Shown here in pieces: positions 1 through 7,183 of a DNA stretch of 12,195 nt. A model generated the notes under the pieces. The model was given only the letters and a program-made list of their open reading frames with translations, was not told the origin of the DNA and searched no databases. Positions within the stretch are counted from its first letter, which is position 1. Each line of letters opens with the position of its first letter. This DNA comes from Equivita sp045641605 (lineage in GTDB: Bacteria > Actinomycetota > Coriobacteriia > Coriobacteriales > Eggerthellaceae), in the NCBI GenBank assembly GCA_045641605.1, contig JAZUHG010000006.1:1-12195 (forward strand). Direction: 5' to 3'. Made by a program: the position numbers and the translations under genes.

Positions 1-1911
1 ATAACTATGTTCATAACCATCATAAGCCTTATTATAAAGTGTTGGAGGTGTAATATATGTATATTGAAGAGTAACACTACATGATGTTTGAACACTATAA
101 TCTTCGTACTTTAAAGTGAAATTCTTTGTCATTGTTGGATAATATAGAAAATCGACATCATTTACATCGTAAGTAATATCAACTGTTTTGGTTTCGCCTT
201 TTTCAAGATCAATAGTCCCTGTTTGTTCTTCGTTGCCAAACCACAATTTTGCACCAGTAATAGCAGTTTCAAGTTTATTTTTCATTGTAACAGTATATTT
301 TACTGATTGGTTAATCTTTGCAGTTGTAGGATTAGCAGCTACACTAATTTCAACAAAAGCAACTTTATTTATAGTAAAAGAACCATTAGTAATTTTTCAT
401 GCACCTGCTTTAACGGTAACATTGTCATCATTATATTTTCACTTATCTACGCCAGGTAATACAAAAGTATAAGTGCCAATATCTGATTCCTGTGCATTTT
501 CTATTTTAATTTGTGTATCTTTATATGCCTCAGGATCTATTGGCCCAGGAGTAACTTTTTCAGCTTTAAATAATAATGGTGTACCCTGCTCTACTACATA
601 ACCACCAATAGTATAAGCCGACTGAGCTTTTGGAGGATTAAAATCTGGAAATACGTATGAATCGCCAGCTTTAAATTCAGCACTGCCAGTTGCACCAAGA
701 ACAGTAATTGAAGATAATACAGCTTTTTCAATATTGATTCCTGAAATCTCTACATTAGCACTTTGCTCATGATTGCTGTCAGCACAAACATGAGCCAAAA
801 CAGTATAGGTTCCATGGTCAGTTTTCTGAGGAACTGCAGAACTAAATGAAGCGCCACCATCAGCACTATATTCAATATTATCTGTATAAAGCGATTGACC
901 AGCTATAACTAATGGTAAGGATTCTCCAGTATAAACGAGATCATCAATAGCAGCTGGAAGCACACTGAATTCACCTTGGGCTCTAGCAATGGACCAAGGA
1001 ATTGCTGCCCCTGCTTGAGTTTTATCTGGCCATTTATACGATCCTGTTGGAGTAGCAACTGCAGTGTAGTTTCCAGCATCTTTAGCTTGATATACTTCCG
1101 ACAAATTATAACCTACGCCATCCTTTACACCAGTTAAAACAGAACCGTTATAAACAAGATCTGTTTCAGCTTTAGGAACAGTAATAACATACTGATCTGG
1201 ATCTAATGTAATATTAAATACAGATTTACCAATTAACTGCTTTGCAATTTCTGGGTCAAAAGTGCTAAATGTTAAGGTTCCTGCAGATGTTTGTCCAGGA
1301 TATAATGTTTGAACAGAATTTTCAATAGTTTGAGTTTCGCCGTTTGGCTCACCTTTGAATAAGTCAGCGTTCATTCCGTTAATGGTTAATCCCCAATCGG
1401 AGCTTTCAGAAATTTCTTTAGCTGCATCGGTAAGCGAAACACTTGATTGCTCAAACAAATAATAATCGTTAGTAGTGTTAACAAAATTAAACGAGGCCGT
1501 ATCAACCTCGCCTGTTTCTTCGTTAATAGCTACTTGAATTTTATCAGGCTGAATTAAAGAGTTTGCACGATTTGATGCGGCAATTGCTGTTGTGGTAGTG
1601 ATAGAGAGGCAGGCAATTAGGCCAACTATTGCAGTGATTAATACTGCTTTAGTAATTGCGAGACGTGAACAGACGTTGCTACTTTTGACATGTTTTGCTG
1701 TTGCGGTTGCGTATTCGCCGTTAAAAACCCTGCTAAACCTAAACATACAATAAGCAATTACGCCAACAAATAAAATGGCTAAAATTGCCCAGATAGCAAT
1801 GTCTCCTGTTTGGGTGTTAACGACTTCGCCACCGCCGCCAGGATCAACTTGTTGTTTAACAAATTCTATACTTAAATCAATTGGATCTAATTTGTTCATT
1901 TTTATTCCCAT
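1..1911 (-). CDS. Ig/MBG-like repeat surface protein, C-terminus outside window; uses TGA as Trp
   Basis: The visible 637 codons encode a membrane-anchored surface protein of unknown ligand. Residues about 38-62 are a first hydrophobic segment preceded by NTQTGD and followed by basic residues. Residues about 84-112 are a second hydrophobic segment ending in an Ala/Thr-rich stretch like a signal-peptide end. Four extracellular modules follow: about 115-240 (unassigned), 243-320 (LVYNG, AGNYTA, IPWSIA; the MBG-like repeat common in Gram-positive surface proteins), 321-398 (LVYTG, DGGASF, GTYTV) and 399-515. A beta-rich region runs to the window edge. Codons 491 and 505 (439-441 and 397-399) are TGA, and the frame continues in similar sequence for about 165 codons, so they are read as Trp. 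ATG at 1911 is chosen; a TTG at 1914 or the ATG at 1899 (MNKL) are alternatives, and no strong ribosome binding site favours any of them. Function is probably adhesion, by inference only. Confidence 0.8.
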
Positions 1912-1947
1912 CAAAATTATATTTTAGAAATACGCACGGTTAGATTT

Positions 1948-1956
1948 ATTTTATCA
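1948..1956 (-). promoter_or_regulatory. Extended -10 promoter for the surface protein gene
   Basis: On the minus strand the sequence reads TATGATAAAAT, i.e. TGA followed by TAAAAT, an extended -10 box. No convincing -35 box is visible. The start of transcription would fall near 1941, giving a leader of about 30-42 nt. The same form of box occurs upstream of three other genes in the window. Confidence 0.5.
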
Positions 1957-2003
1957 TAACAATGGCCATATCATCTTCTAATATTATGAGATACGCTCCA
2001 TTG

Positions 2004-2049
2004 GGGTCGGAGGTTTGTGGGTCATTTTTGACCCAAAAACTTCCGACCC
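2004..2049. terminator. 21-bp hairpin at the end of the operon (atypical terminator or palindromic repeat)
   Basis: Left arm 2004-2024 pairs with right arm 2029-2049 around a four-base loop. The 21 positions include one G-T pair (2012/2041) and one mismatch (2017/2036). The arm contains GGGTCGG and GGGTCA blocks. It begins inside the TAG stop of the small acidic gene and lies about 50 bp upstream of the next promoter, where a terminator is expected. On the minus strand no T run follows it. On the plus strand a T-rich run (ATTTCTTTTT) does, so it looks like a standard intrinsic terminator only for plus-strand transcription. Confidence 0.5.
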
Positions 2050-2444
2050 TATTTCTTTTTGGAGGGGAAAATTTTGAAGGAGTCTTTGACTTCGTTAAGC
2101 ATGCCCTGAAGCTCGTCAGAAGCTGCTTTTAATTCCTTGACTGCTTCAGCTGCGTCGTCCTTGGAATTGTAGAGCTCATCACGCATATTCTTGATGCTGA
2201 CAGCGGCCTCATTAACCTGGGACTGAACTGCTTCTTTGATGTAATCCGAAGCCGAGGGCTCCTCGTCTTCGTAGAGATACTCGACTAGTTGACCATCTTC
2301 GTTGAGGCAAACACCAATTTCGTTATCATCCTGATCGACTATGTAATATTCAACACTTTCGTCATCAAACTCAAGTTCAACCACTTCAGAGTCAAGTTGA
2401 TTCTCGTTGATTACTTCTGCATAGTTTTGATTTTCTTGAACCAT
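2049..2444 (-). CDS. Small acidic coiled-coil protein downstream of SmpB
   Basis: Protein of 131 residues that I do not recognise. Residues 1-62 are strongly acidic (ELEFDDESVEYY, DQDDNE, YLYEDEE) and may form a small beta-rich domain. Residues about 66-121 are a predicted amphipathic helix or coiled coil rich in Ala, Glu, Lys and Asp, with no membrane segment or signal peptide. It ends in a basic SKKK tail and a TAG stop. The ATG overlaps the smpB stop by one base (TAATG), so translation is probably coupled to smpB. The gene is the last in the operon and is followed at once by the hairpin. A cytoplasmic partner of SmpB or FtsH is possible but rests only on position. Confidence 0.8.
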   Translation of the reverse strand: MVQENQNYAEVINENQLDSEVVELEFDDESVEYYIVDQDDNEIGVCLNEDGQLVEYLYEDEEPSASDYIKEAVQSQVNEAAVSIKNMRDELYNSKDDAAEAVKELKAASDELQGMLNEVKDSFKIFPSKKK

Positions 2445-2914
2445 TATTTATTCCTCGCCTTTAGGTATTCTGCAGCCTCACGCATTTGTGTCTTTTTGGC
2501 AATGGCCTCCCTTTTATCATGGAGTTTTTTACCTTTTGCGATGGCAATTTCGAGCTTAACCAAATGGCCGTGCTTAAAATATATGCTAAGAGGCACAATT
2601 GCCATACCCTTTTCCTGAGTGGCTTGCTTCATTGTGCGAATTTCTTTCTTGTGCAAAAGCAAACGACGCTTGCGATCTGGGTTTGGATTTGCAATATTTC
2701 CATATTTATAAGGGCTAATGTGTAAGTTATGAAGCCAGGCTTCGCCGTTTCGAATGAGTACAAAGCTGTCCTTAAGTTGGCAATGATTATCCCGTAGAGA
2801 CCTAACCTCGCTACCTTTAAGCTCAATTCCAGCCTCATATTTGTCCATAATTTCATAGTCGTGGAAAGCCTTGCGGTTTTGAGCAATCGATGAATCTTGT
2901 TTTTTAGTAGCCAT
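2444..2914 (-). CDS. smpB: SsrA-binding protein SmpB
   Basis: SmpB (156 residues, normal family length) binds tmRNA and places it in the A site of stalled ribosomes for trans-translation. The sequence shows the SmpB beta-barrel core: NRKAFHDY near residue 13, the IELKGSEVRSLR block (30-41) with the conserved Glu, NGEAWLHN (56-63), and HISPY (65-69). The C-terminal basic tail with KKLHDKREA (129-137) enters the mRNA channel in known structures. It starts 6 bp after the ftsH TAG stop and shares one base with the next gene. Its single Trp is TGG and its stop is TAA. No tmRNA gene (ssrA) was recognised in the window, although it often lies close to smpB. Confidence 0.97.
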   Translation of the reverse strand: MATKKQDSSIAQNRKAFHDYEIMDKYEAGIELKGSEVRSLRDNHCQLKDSFVLIRNGEAWLHNLHISPYKYGNIANPNPDRKRRLLLHKKEIRTMKQATQEKGMAIVPLSIYFKHGHLVKLEIAIAKGKKLHDKREAIAKKTQMREAAEYLKARNK

Positions 2915-2920
2915 GACGAA

Positions 2921-5059
2921 CTACTTTTGTTTGCCAGCCTGCTCTTTAAGCAAATAATCCTGCCACTTGTTATCTAGAAGGGCTTGGCAGGCCTCGCCTT
3001 CGACAGTCTCGCGCTCCATCAAAACACCAGCCATAAGATCCATTTGCTCTTTGTTGTTGTTTAGGATCATAACGGCTCTGTCGTGGGCAGTCTTCATAAT
3101 TTTAGAGACCTCTTCGTCGATTCGCTCGGCTGTTTTCTCTGAATAATCTTTAGTGTTGCCATAGTCTTTACCAAGAAAGACCTCATGATTTGGCTCTCCG
3201 AAGACTTGTGTCCCAAGCTCGCTACTCATACCGTACTGTGTGACAATCTGGCGAGCCATCTTTGTAGCACGCTCCAGATCATTGCTAGCACCGGTTGTAA
3301 CGTCTTCGCAGAAAATTTCCTCGGCAACTCGGCCACCCATAAATACACAAAGTTCATCCATCATCTCGCCATATGTGTTGAGAACCTTGTCTTCTTTAGG
3401 GATAGACATTGTGTAGCCCAAAGCACGGCCACGAGAAATGATAGAAATCTTATGAACTGGGTCTGCCTTTGGAAGCAAATGACCAATAAGCGCGTGACCA
3501 CTTTCATGATAAGAGATTGTACGCTTTGTAACGTCGTCGATGACCCTACTCTTACGCTCTGGACCAGCAATGACGCGCTCCATGCTTTCGGATACTTCAG
3601 TTTGAGAGATTTGCTTTTTATTTTTACGTGCTGCCAAAAGTGCACTTTCGTTCATTAAGTTTGCAAGGTCTGCACCTGTAAAGCCCGAAGTAATTTGAGC
3701 CATCCTGTGCAAGTCAACAGTAGAATCTAGCGGCTTGCCCTTTGAGTGAACCTTCAAAATTTGCTCACGACCCTTAACGTCTGGAACGTCCACAACAATT
3801 TGTCTATCAAAACGCCCTGGACGAAGAAGCGCCGGGTCCAAAATATCGGCACGGTTTGTTGCCGCAATTAAGACAACAGAATCGTTTTTATCAAAACCAT
3901 CCATCTCAACTAAGATCTGGTTTAGGGTTTGCTCGCGCTCATCATGACCACCACCAAGACCAGCACCACGGTGACGACCAACGGCATCAATCTCATCGAT
4001 GAAAATTATCGAAGGCGCACAATCCTTGGCTTGCTTAAACAAATCGCGAACACGACTAGCACCAACACCAACAAACATCTCTACGAAGTCCGAACCAGAA
4101 ATGTTAAAGAATGGCACGCCAGCCTCTCCTGCAACAGCACGTGCTAGCAATGTTTTACCAGTACCGGGAGGTCCAACAAGCAAACAACCTTTTGGAATTT
4201 TAGCACCCATGTCAAGATATTTTTTCGGGTTGCTAAGGAAGTCCTTAACTTCGCTCATCTCTTCAACAGCTTCGTCAACACCAGCAACATCGGCAAACTT
4301 GACATCTGGACGCTCTTGCTCGCTCTTCTTAGACTTGGTCTTTCCAAAACCCATTTGCTGGTTGTTCATCTTTGTCATTTGAGAAAAGAAGATGAACAGC
4401 AAAATACCAATAGCAATGATTGGCAACAAAGTCATAAATAAATCAGCAAAGCCGCTTGGAAGAACAATTTCATATTGAATCTTAGGATGCTTTTGCATGA
4501 GCTCAAGTAGCGAATCTTGGCCGACAAAAGTAGCTTTATAATTGCGAACAGGGGCTTCGGTGCCTTCGGTTTTTTGAGTCTTAACATCATCCAAAATACC
4601 CAAAGTACCCTGGTTAAGTGCGTCAATTGCATCGTTATAGGCTTCAGCACCCTTGTTTCCAATTGTCTCACTTGGAATATAGGTACCACTAACGTTGTAT
4701 TCGCCAGAATTGTATATGACGTTTTGGACACGCTCCTGCTCAACTGCCTGAATAAACTCCGAAGTAGTGAGCTCATCTGTGGTTAACGATTGGGCACCAT
4801 TAACAACCTGGCTACCGAAGAAAAAGAGACCAATTGCAATAAGCACTGCAATCAAGATAACAGTGCTTTTTTTAGGCTTTTTTTCTTGCCCGCCAGAAGG
4901 ATCACCGCTACGCTTGCGATTTTTTTCAATCTCGCTTTTCATCTGGGCAATGTCACGTGCAAGACGCGCCTCTTTATCTTTTTGCTTTTTTAATTTAGCT
5001 TGGCGCTTGTCTTCTTTAGCTTGACGTTTGTCCTGTGTATGTCTTTTTTTGTCATCCAT
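2921..5059 (-). CDS. ftsH: ATP-dependent zinc metalloprotease FtsH
   Basis: FtsH is the membrane-anchored hexameric AAA+ protease that degrades misfolded membrane proteins and regulatory proteins. This one has 712 residues, longer than the usual 610-650 because of a Lys/Gln/Arg-rich cytoplasmic N-terminus (1-64). Order: TM1 about 65-86, periplasmic FtsH_ext domain about 90-205, TM2 about 205-227, AAA+ module with Walker A GPPGTGKT (296-303), Walker B IIFIDEID (351-358) and second region of homology TNRADILDPALLRPGRFDRQ (401-420), then the M41 peptidase domain with HESGH (518-522) and third zinc ligand D594 in TTGASNDLERAT. ATG at 5059 is chosen; TTG at 5062 is the alternative, and an AAAGG upstream (8 nt before the ATG) fits either. 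The stop is TAG and the only Trp (699) is TGG. The EFIQAV-type ext domain resembles Coriobacteriia FtsH, from memory. Confidence 0.97.
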   Translation of the reverse strand: MDDKKRHTQDKRQAKEDKRQAKLKKQKDKEARLARDIAQMKSEIEKNRKRSGDPSGGQEKKPKKSTVILIAVLIAIGLFFFGSQVVNGAQSLTTDELTTSEFIQAVEQERVQNVIYNSGEYNVSGTYIPSETIGNKGAEAYNDAIDALNQGTLGILDDVKTQKTEGTEAPVRNYKATFVGQDSLLELMQKHPKIQYEIVLPSGFADLFMTLLPIIAIGILLFIFFSQMTKMNNQQMGFGKTKSKKSEQERPDVKFADVAGVDEAVEEMSEVKDFLSNPKKYLDMGAKIPKGCLLVGPPGTGKTLLARAVAGEAGVPFFNISGSDFVEMFVGVGASRVRDLFKQAKDCAPSIIFIDEIDAVGRHRGAGLGGGHDEREQTLNQILVEMDGFDKNDSVVLIAATNRADILDPALLRPGRFDRQIVVDVPDVKGREQILKVHSKGKPLDSTVDLHRMAQITSGFTGADLANLMNESALLAARKNKKQISQTEVSESMERVIAGPERKSRVIDDVTKRTISYHESGHALIGHLLPKADPVHKISIISRGRALGYTMSIPKEDKVLNTYGEMMDELCVFMGGRVAEEIFCEDVTTGASNDLERATKMARQIVTQYGMSSELGTQVFGEPNHEVFLGKDYGNTKDYSEKTAERIDEEVSKIMKTAHDRAVMILNNNKEQMDLMAGVLMERETVEGEACQALLDNKWQDYLLKEQAGKQK
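4994..5032 (-). repeat. 21-bp tandem duplication within ftsH
   Basis: Two 18-bp copies (4994-5011 and 5015-5032) with a 21-bp period differ at two positions. They encode two DKRQAK units in the charged N-terminal tail of FtsH, which suggests that the tail grew by in-frame duplication. Confidence 0.6.
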
Positions 5060-5087
5060 CAATTTAACCTTTAAAGTCAGGATTGCT

Positions 5088-5093
5088 ATTATA
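5088..5093 (-). promoter_or_regulatory. Possible internal promoter upstream of ftsH
   Basis: A perfect TATAAT on the minus strand lies in the 63-bp gap between hpt and ftsH, the only real gap in this operon. Transcription would start near 5081, about 20 nt before the ftsH start. No good -35 box is visible, so this is a weak call. It could let ftsH-smpB respond to stress independently. Confidence 0.35.
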
Positions 5094-5122
5094 TCTCAAT
5101 TGTGGGATTTTTATTCTTTTAC

Positions 5123-5653
5123 TTAAATTTCAAGAGAAGTTATATATGGAAGGTTCCTGTACTTTTGGGCATAATCAAGACCGTAACCAACAACAAACTC
5201 ATCTGGACATTTAAAACAATAATAGTCAGCTTCTTGGCAACGCTCCTCATTTTCTTTTACCAAAAGAGAACAAACTTTAAAGCTTTTCGCCTTTGAATCC
5301 TTAAATTCCTTCTTCATTTTTTCAATAGTTTTGCCAGTATCAATAATGTCTTCAACAACAAGAATATGTTTACCTTCTACATGTTGAGTAATGTTGTATT
5401 CAATCTTTATTATGCCGCTACTTTTAAGAGCGTTTTTATAAGAAGAAATTCTGCTAAATTCAATTTGAAAATCGAAGTCTAACAGCTTTGACAAGTCACT
5501 AATAAACATATAAGCGCCGTTAAGAATGCCAACAAGTAATACCCCATCAGCTTCTTTATCTTTATAATCGGCGTTGATCTGCTTCGCTACTTCGGCGATG
5601 CGTTTTTTAATCTCTTCCTCGGTAAATATTATTTCGCCTAGTTTATCAGCCAT
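5123..5653 (-). CDS. hpt: Hypoxanthine(-guanine) phosphoribosyltransferase
   Basis: Cytoplasmic purine salvage enzyme that joins hypoxanthine or guanine to PRPP, giving IMP or GMP. It has 176 residues, typical for bacterial Hpt. Visible motifs are the PPi-binding loop region VGILNGAYMF (41-50), the flexible-loop SRISSY (68-73), the PRPP-binding signature VVEDIIDTGKT (99-109), the base-contacting Lys in the KVCSLLVK segment (126-133), and DEFVVGYGLDYAQKYRNLPY (151-170), the usual C-terminal signature. The ATG lies one base past the xth TAA stop, so translation is probably coupled; a GGAG sits rather far upstream (about 13 nt). The gene precedes ftsH, the arrangement also seen in Firmicutes, where tilS-hpt-ftsH is common. 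Confidence 0.95.
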   Translation of the reverse strand: MADKLGEIIFTEEEIKKRIAEVAKQINADYKDKEADGVLLVGILNGAYMFISDLSKLLDFDFQIEFSRISSYKNALKSSGIIKIEYNITQHVEGKHILVVEDIIDTGKTIEKMKKEFKDSKAKSFKVCSLLVKENEERCQEADYYCFKCPDEFVVGYGLDYAQKYRNLPYITSLEI

Positions 5654-5654
5654 A

Positions 5655-6458
5655 TTAAAGACTTATCTCCAAAGTAATTGGGCAATGGTCAGAGCCCATA
5701 ACGTCTGCATTAATTATAGAGTCTTTAAGTTTTGAATCCAAAGAATTACTTATCAAAAAATAATCAATGCGCCAACCCACGTTTCTCGGACGCGAATTTG
5801 CACGGTAGCTCCACCAACTATATGCGTCGGTTTTATCTGGGTAAAGCTTTCGGAAGGTATCTGTAAAGCCAGCATCCAAAAGTTTGCTGAAGTCATCACG
5901 TTCCTCGTCCGAGAATCCAGCATTCCCCCTGTTTGCAGCAGGGTTTTTAAGATCAATCTCGTTGTGTGCAACGTTAAAGTCGCCACACATAACAACAGGC
6001 TTTTTGCCCTTACCATGCTTGCCTTCTTCAAGCTCTTTGCAAAAATCAGTAAAGCGGCTACCCCATTTAAGTCGTGGCTCAATTCTAGCAAGCTCGTTTT
6101 GTGCATTGGGTGTGTAGACGCAAACAAACCAAAGCTTTTCAAACTCCAAGGCCAAAATGCGACCTTCGTTATCAATTGTGTTGATTACATCATCGCCAGC
6201 TTGTTCTTTGTCTGCCCACATATGAGTGATAACTTGTATAGGCTCCTTCTTCGTGAAGACAGCCGTGCCGGAATAACCAGGTCTAACCGCATAATTAAAG
6301 TAATTCTTATAGCCATCGAAGCTGAGGTCTACCTGGCCTTCTTGACATTTGGTCTCTTGAATAGCGAAGATATCAGCATCAAAACTCTTAAAGATTTTTT
6401 CAAAATCTTTTTTTAGAACAGCTCGAAGCCCGTTTACATTTCAAGAAACAAACTTCAT
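5655..6458 (-). CDS. xth: Exodeoxyribonuclease III / AP endonuclease, with TGA at Trp6
   Basis: ExoIII-family enzyme that cleaves DNA at abasic sites and trims 3' ends in base excision repair. Read with TGA as Trp, the frame gives 267 residues, the normal family length. Residues 4-12 then become VSWNVNGLR, the conserved first motif. Catalytic residues are all present: E35 in QETK, Y115 in VYTPN, D160 and N162 in GDFNVAH, D232 in GWRIDYF, and D257-H258 in GSDHCP. With the standard code the gene could start only at the internal ATG at 6221, losing the first 79 residues including E35. The ATG at 6458 shares one base with the preceding stop (TAATG). The other six Trp codons are TGG. The sequence is closer to Bacillus ExoA (Trp at position 6) than to E. 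coli ExoIII (Phe there). Confidence 0.96.
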
Positions 6459-7111
6459 TACTTATTTAAGGTAAAGAAAGATTTAACTTTTCCAGCAAAG
6501 CTCATGTTTGCACGTGTGGCTTTTGCTTGAGCCTTTTTCTCTTCGCGTTTCTTTTCATCTTCGATGCGCTTAAGCTCAGCTTGCTTTTCAGCTTCGCGCT
6601 GTGCCCTTCGCTCGCGCTTTTGCTCTGCTCTGCTTTCCTTTGTTTGTGAAGCCATCATTTGAGCAACATATTGCTTTCTCATTTTGCGGATTTGTCCCAA
6701 ATCTAAATATAAGGTTACGATGATACATGCATATGCAGCAATCAAAAAACCAGTTGGGAACCATGCAGGAGCCCCTTCGATTTTTGAAGCTACAAATGAA
6801 AAGGCTACCGTGATAACCGAAGCAATCAAAAAGCCAATCCATAGACGTTTGCAAATCTTAAACTTCTTGGTTGGCGGATCACCGAAGCGTTTTTCTGCCT
6901 CATATTGCTTATCGCGCTCACGACGCTTTTGCTCGCGCTTTGATTGAGGCTGTTTATTACTACCTTTAGCAGGTTTCTTTTTCTTGGTTCCCATAACAAC
7001 CGAAGATGCCGCCGCGGTTTTCGGCTTCGCCGAAGACGCAGATTTACGGCTGACGCCGCCGGCCTTAGCTTCGGTAGTATATCTTTCATTCATCGGGTTT
7101 CTTTGACTCAT
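6458..7111 (-). CDS. Basic protein with two membrane segments, unknown function
   Basis: Protein of 217 residues that I cannot name. Residues 1-88 are hydrophilic and strongly basic (KKKKPAKG, KREQKRRERDK). TM1 is about 89-109 and TM2 about 118-138, joined by a short loop containing GAPAW. Residues 139-217 form a charged helix rich in Arg, Lys, Glu and Ala (likely coiled coil) ending in SFFTLNK. The arrangement predicts a hairpin in the membrane with both charged ends in the cytoplasm. The start at 7111 is chosen because an AAGGAG lies six bases upstream; the frame is open to 7207 but that would cross the divergent promoters. It is the first gene of the xth-hpt-ftsH operon. Both Trp codons are TGG and the stop is TAA. 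Confidence 0.85.
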   Translation of the reverse strand: MSQRNPMNERYTTEAKAGGVSRKSASSAKPKTAAASSVVMGTKKKKPAKGSNKQPQSKREQKRRERDKQYEAEKRFGDPPTKKFKICKRLWIGFLIASVITVAFSFVASKIEGAPAWFPTGFLIAAYACIIVTLYLDLGQIRKMRKQYVAQMMASQTKESRAEQKRERRAQREAEKQAELKRIEDEKKREEKKAQAKATRANMSFAGKVKSFFTLNK

Positions 7112-7117
7112 TTTTTT

Positions 7118-7123
7118 CTCCTT
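7118..7123 (-). promoter_or_regulatory. Ribosome binding site deciding the start at 7111
   Basis: The minus strand reads AAGGAG followed by six A residues and ATG. This is the best Shine-Dalgarno sequence in the operon and rules against the longer open frame beginning at 7207. Confidence 0.85.
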
Positions 7124-7133
7124 GCGTCTCGCT

Positions 7134-7142
7134 AGTTTATCA
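7134..7142 (-). promoter_or_regulatory. Extended -10 promoter for the xth-hpt-ftsH-smpB operon
   Basis: The minus strand reads TATGATAAACT, i.e. TGA plus TAAACT. Transcription would start near 7127, leaving a leader of about 15 nt that holds the AAGGAG. No clear -35 box is seen. Confidence 0.5.
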
Positions 7143-7167
7143 TAAAAGCGTAAAAATAATGCCGATA

Positions 7168-7176
7168 TGCTAAAAT
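7168..7176 (+). promoter_or_regulatory. Extended -10 promoter giving a probably leaderless transcript
   Basis: The plus strand reads TATGCTAAAAT, i.e. TGC plus TAAAAT. Seven bases separate the box from the ATG at 7184, which is where transcription would be expected to begin. No Shine-Dalgarno sequence is present. Leaderless mRNAs are common in Actinomycetota. Confidence 0.55.
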
Positions 7177-7183
7177 TACCCAC

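Noticed and set aside
1916..1921. TATAAT on the minus strand just before the surface protein gene
   Set aside because: It lies only four bases before the ATG at 1911, and the extended -10 at 1948-1956 is better placed. It may be chance in AT-rich sequence.
1912..2003. tmRNA (ssrA) or tRNA gene after the smpB operon
   Set aside because: The gap is under 100 bp of AT-rich sequence with a hairpin and promoter only; no CCA-like acceptor stem or T-loop (GGTTCRA) was found.
5640..5648. TGATAAACT in the first codons of hpt (minus strand), identical to the operon -10 box
   Set aside because: It encodes conserved-frame residues inside hpt, and a start there would leave no complete gene until ftsH. 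Kept only as a caution about motif frequency.
6441..6443. TGA as glycine or selenocysteine
   Set aside because: The position is Trp in ExoA-type homologues (SWNVNGLRA). Glycine or selenocysteine there has no precedent that I know of, and seven sites in unrelated proteins do not fit selenoproteins.
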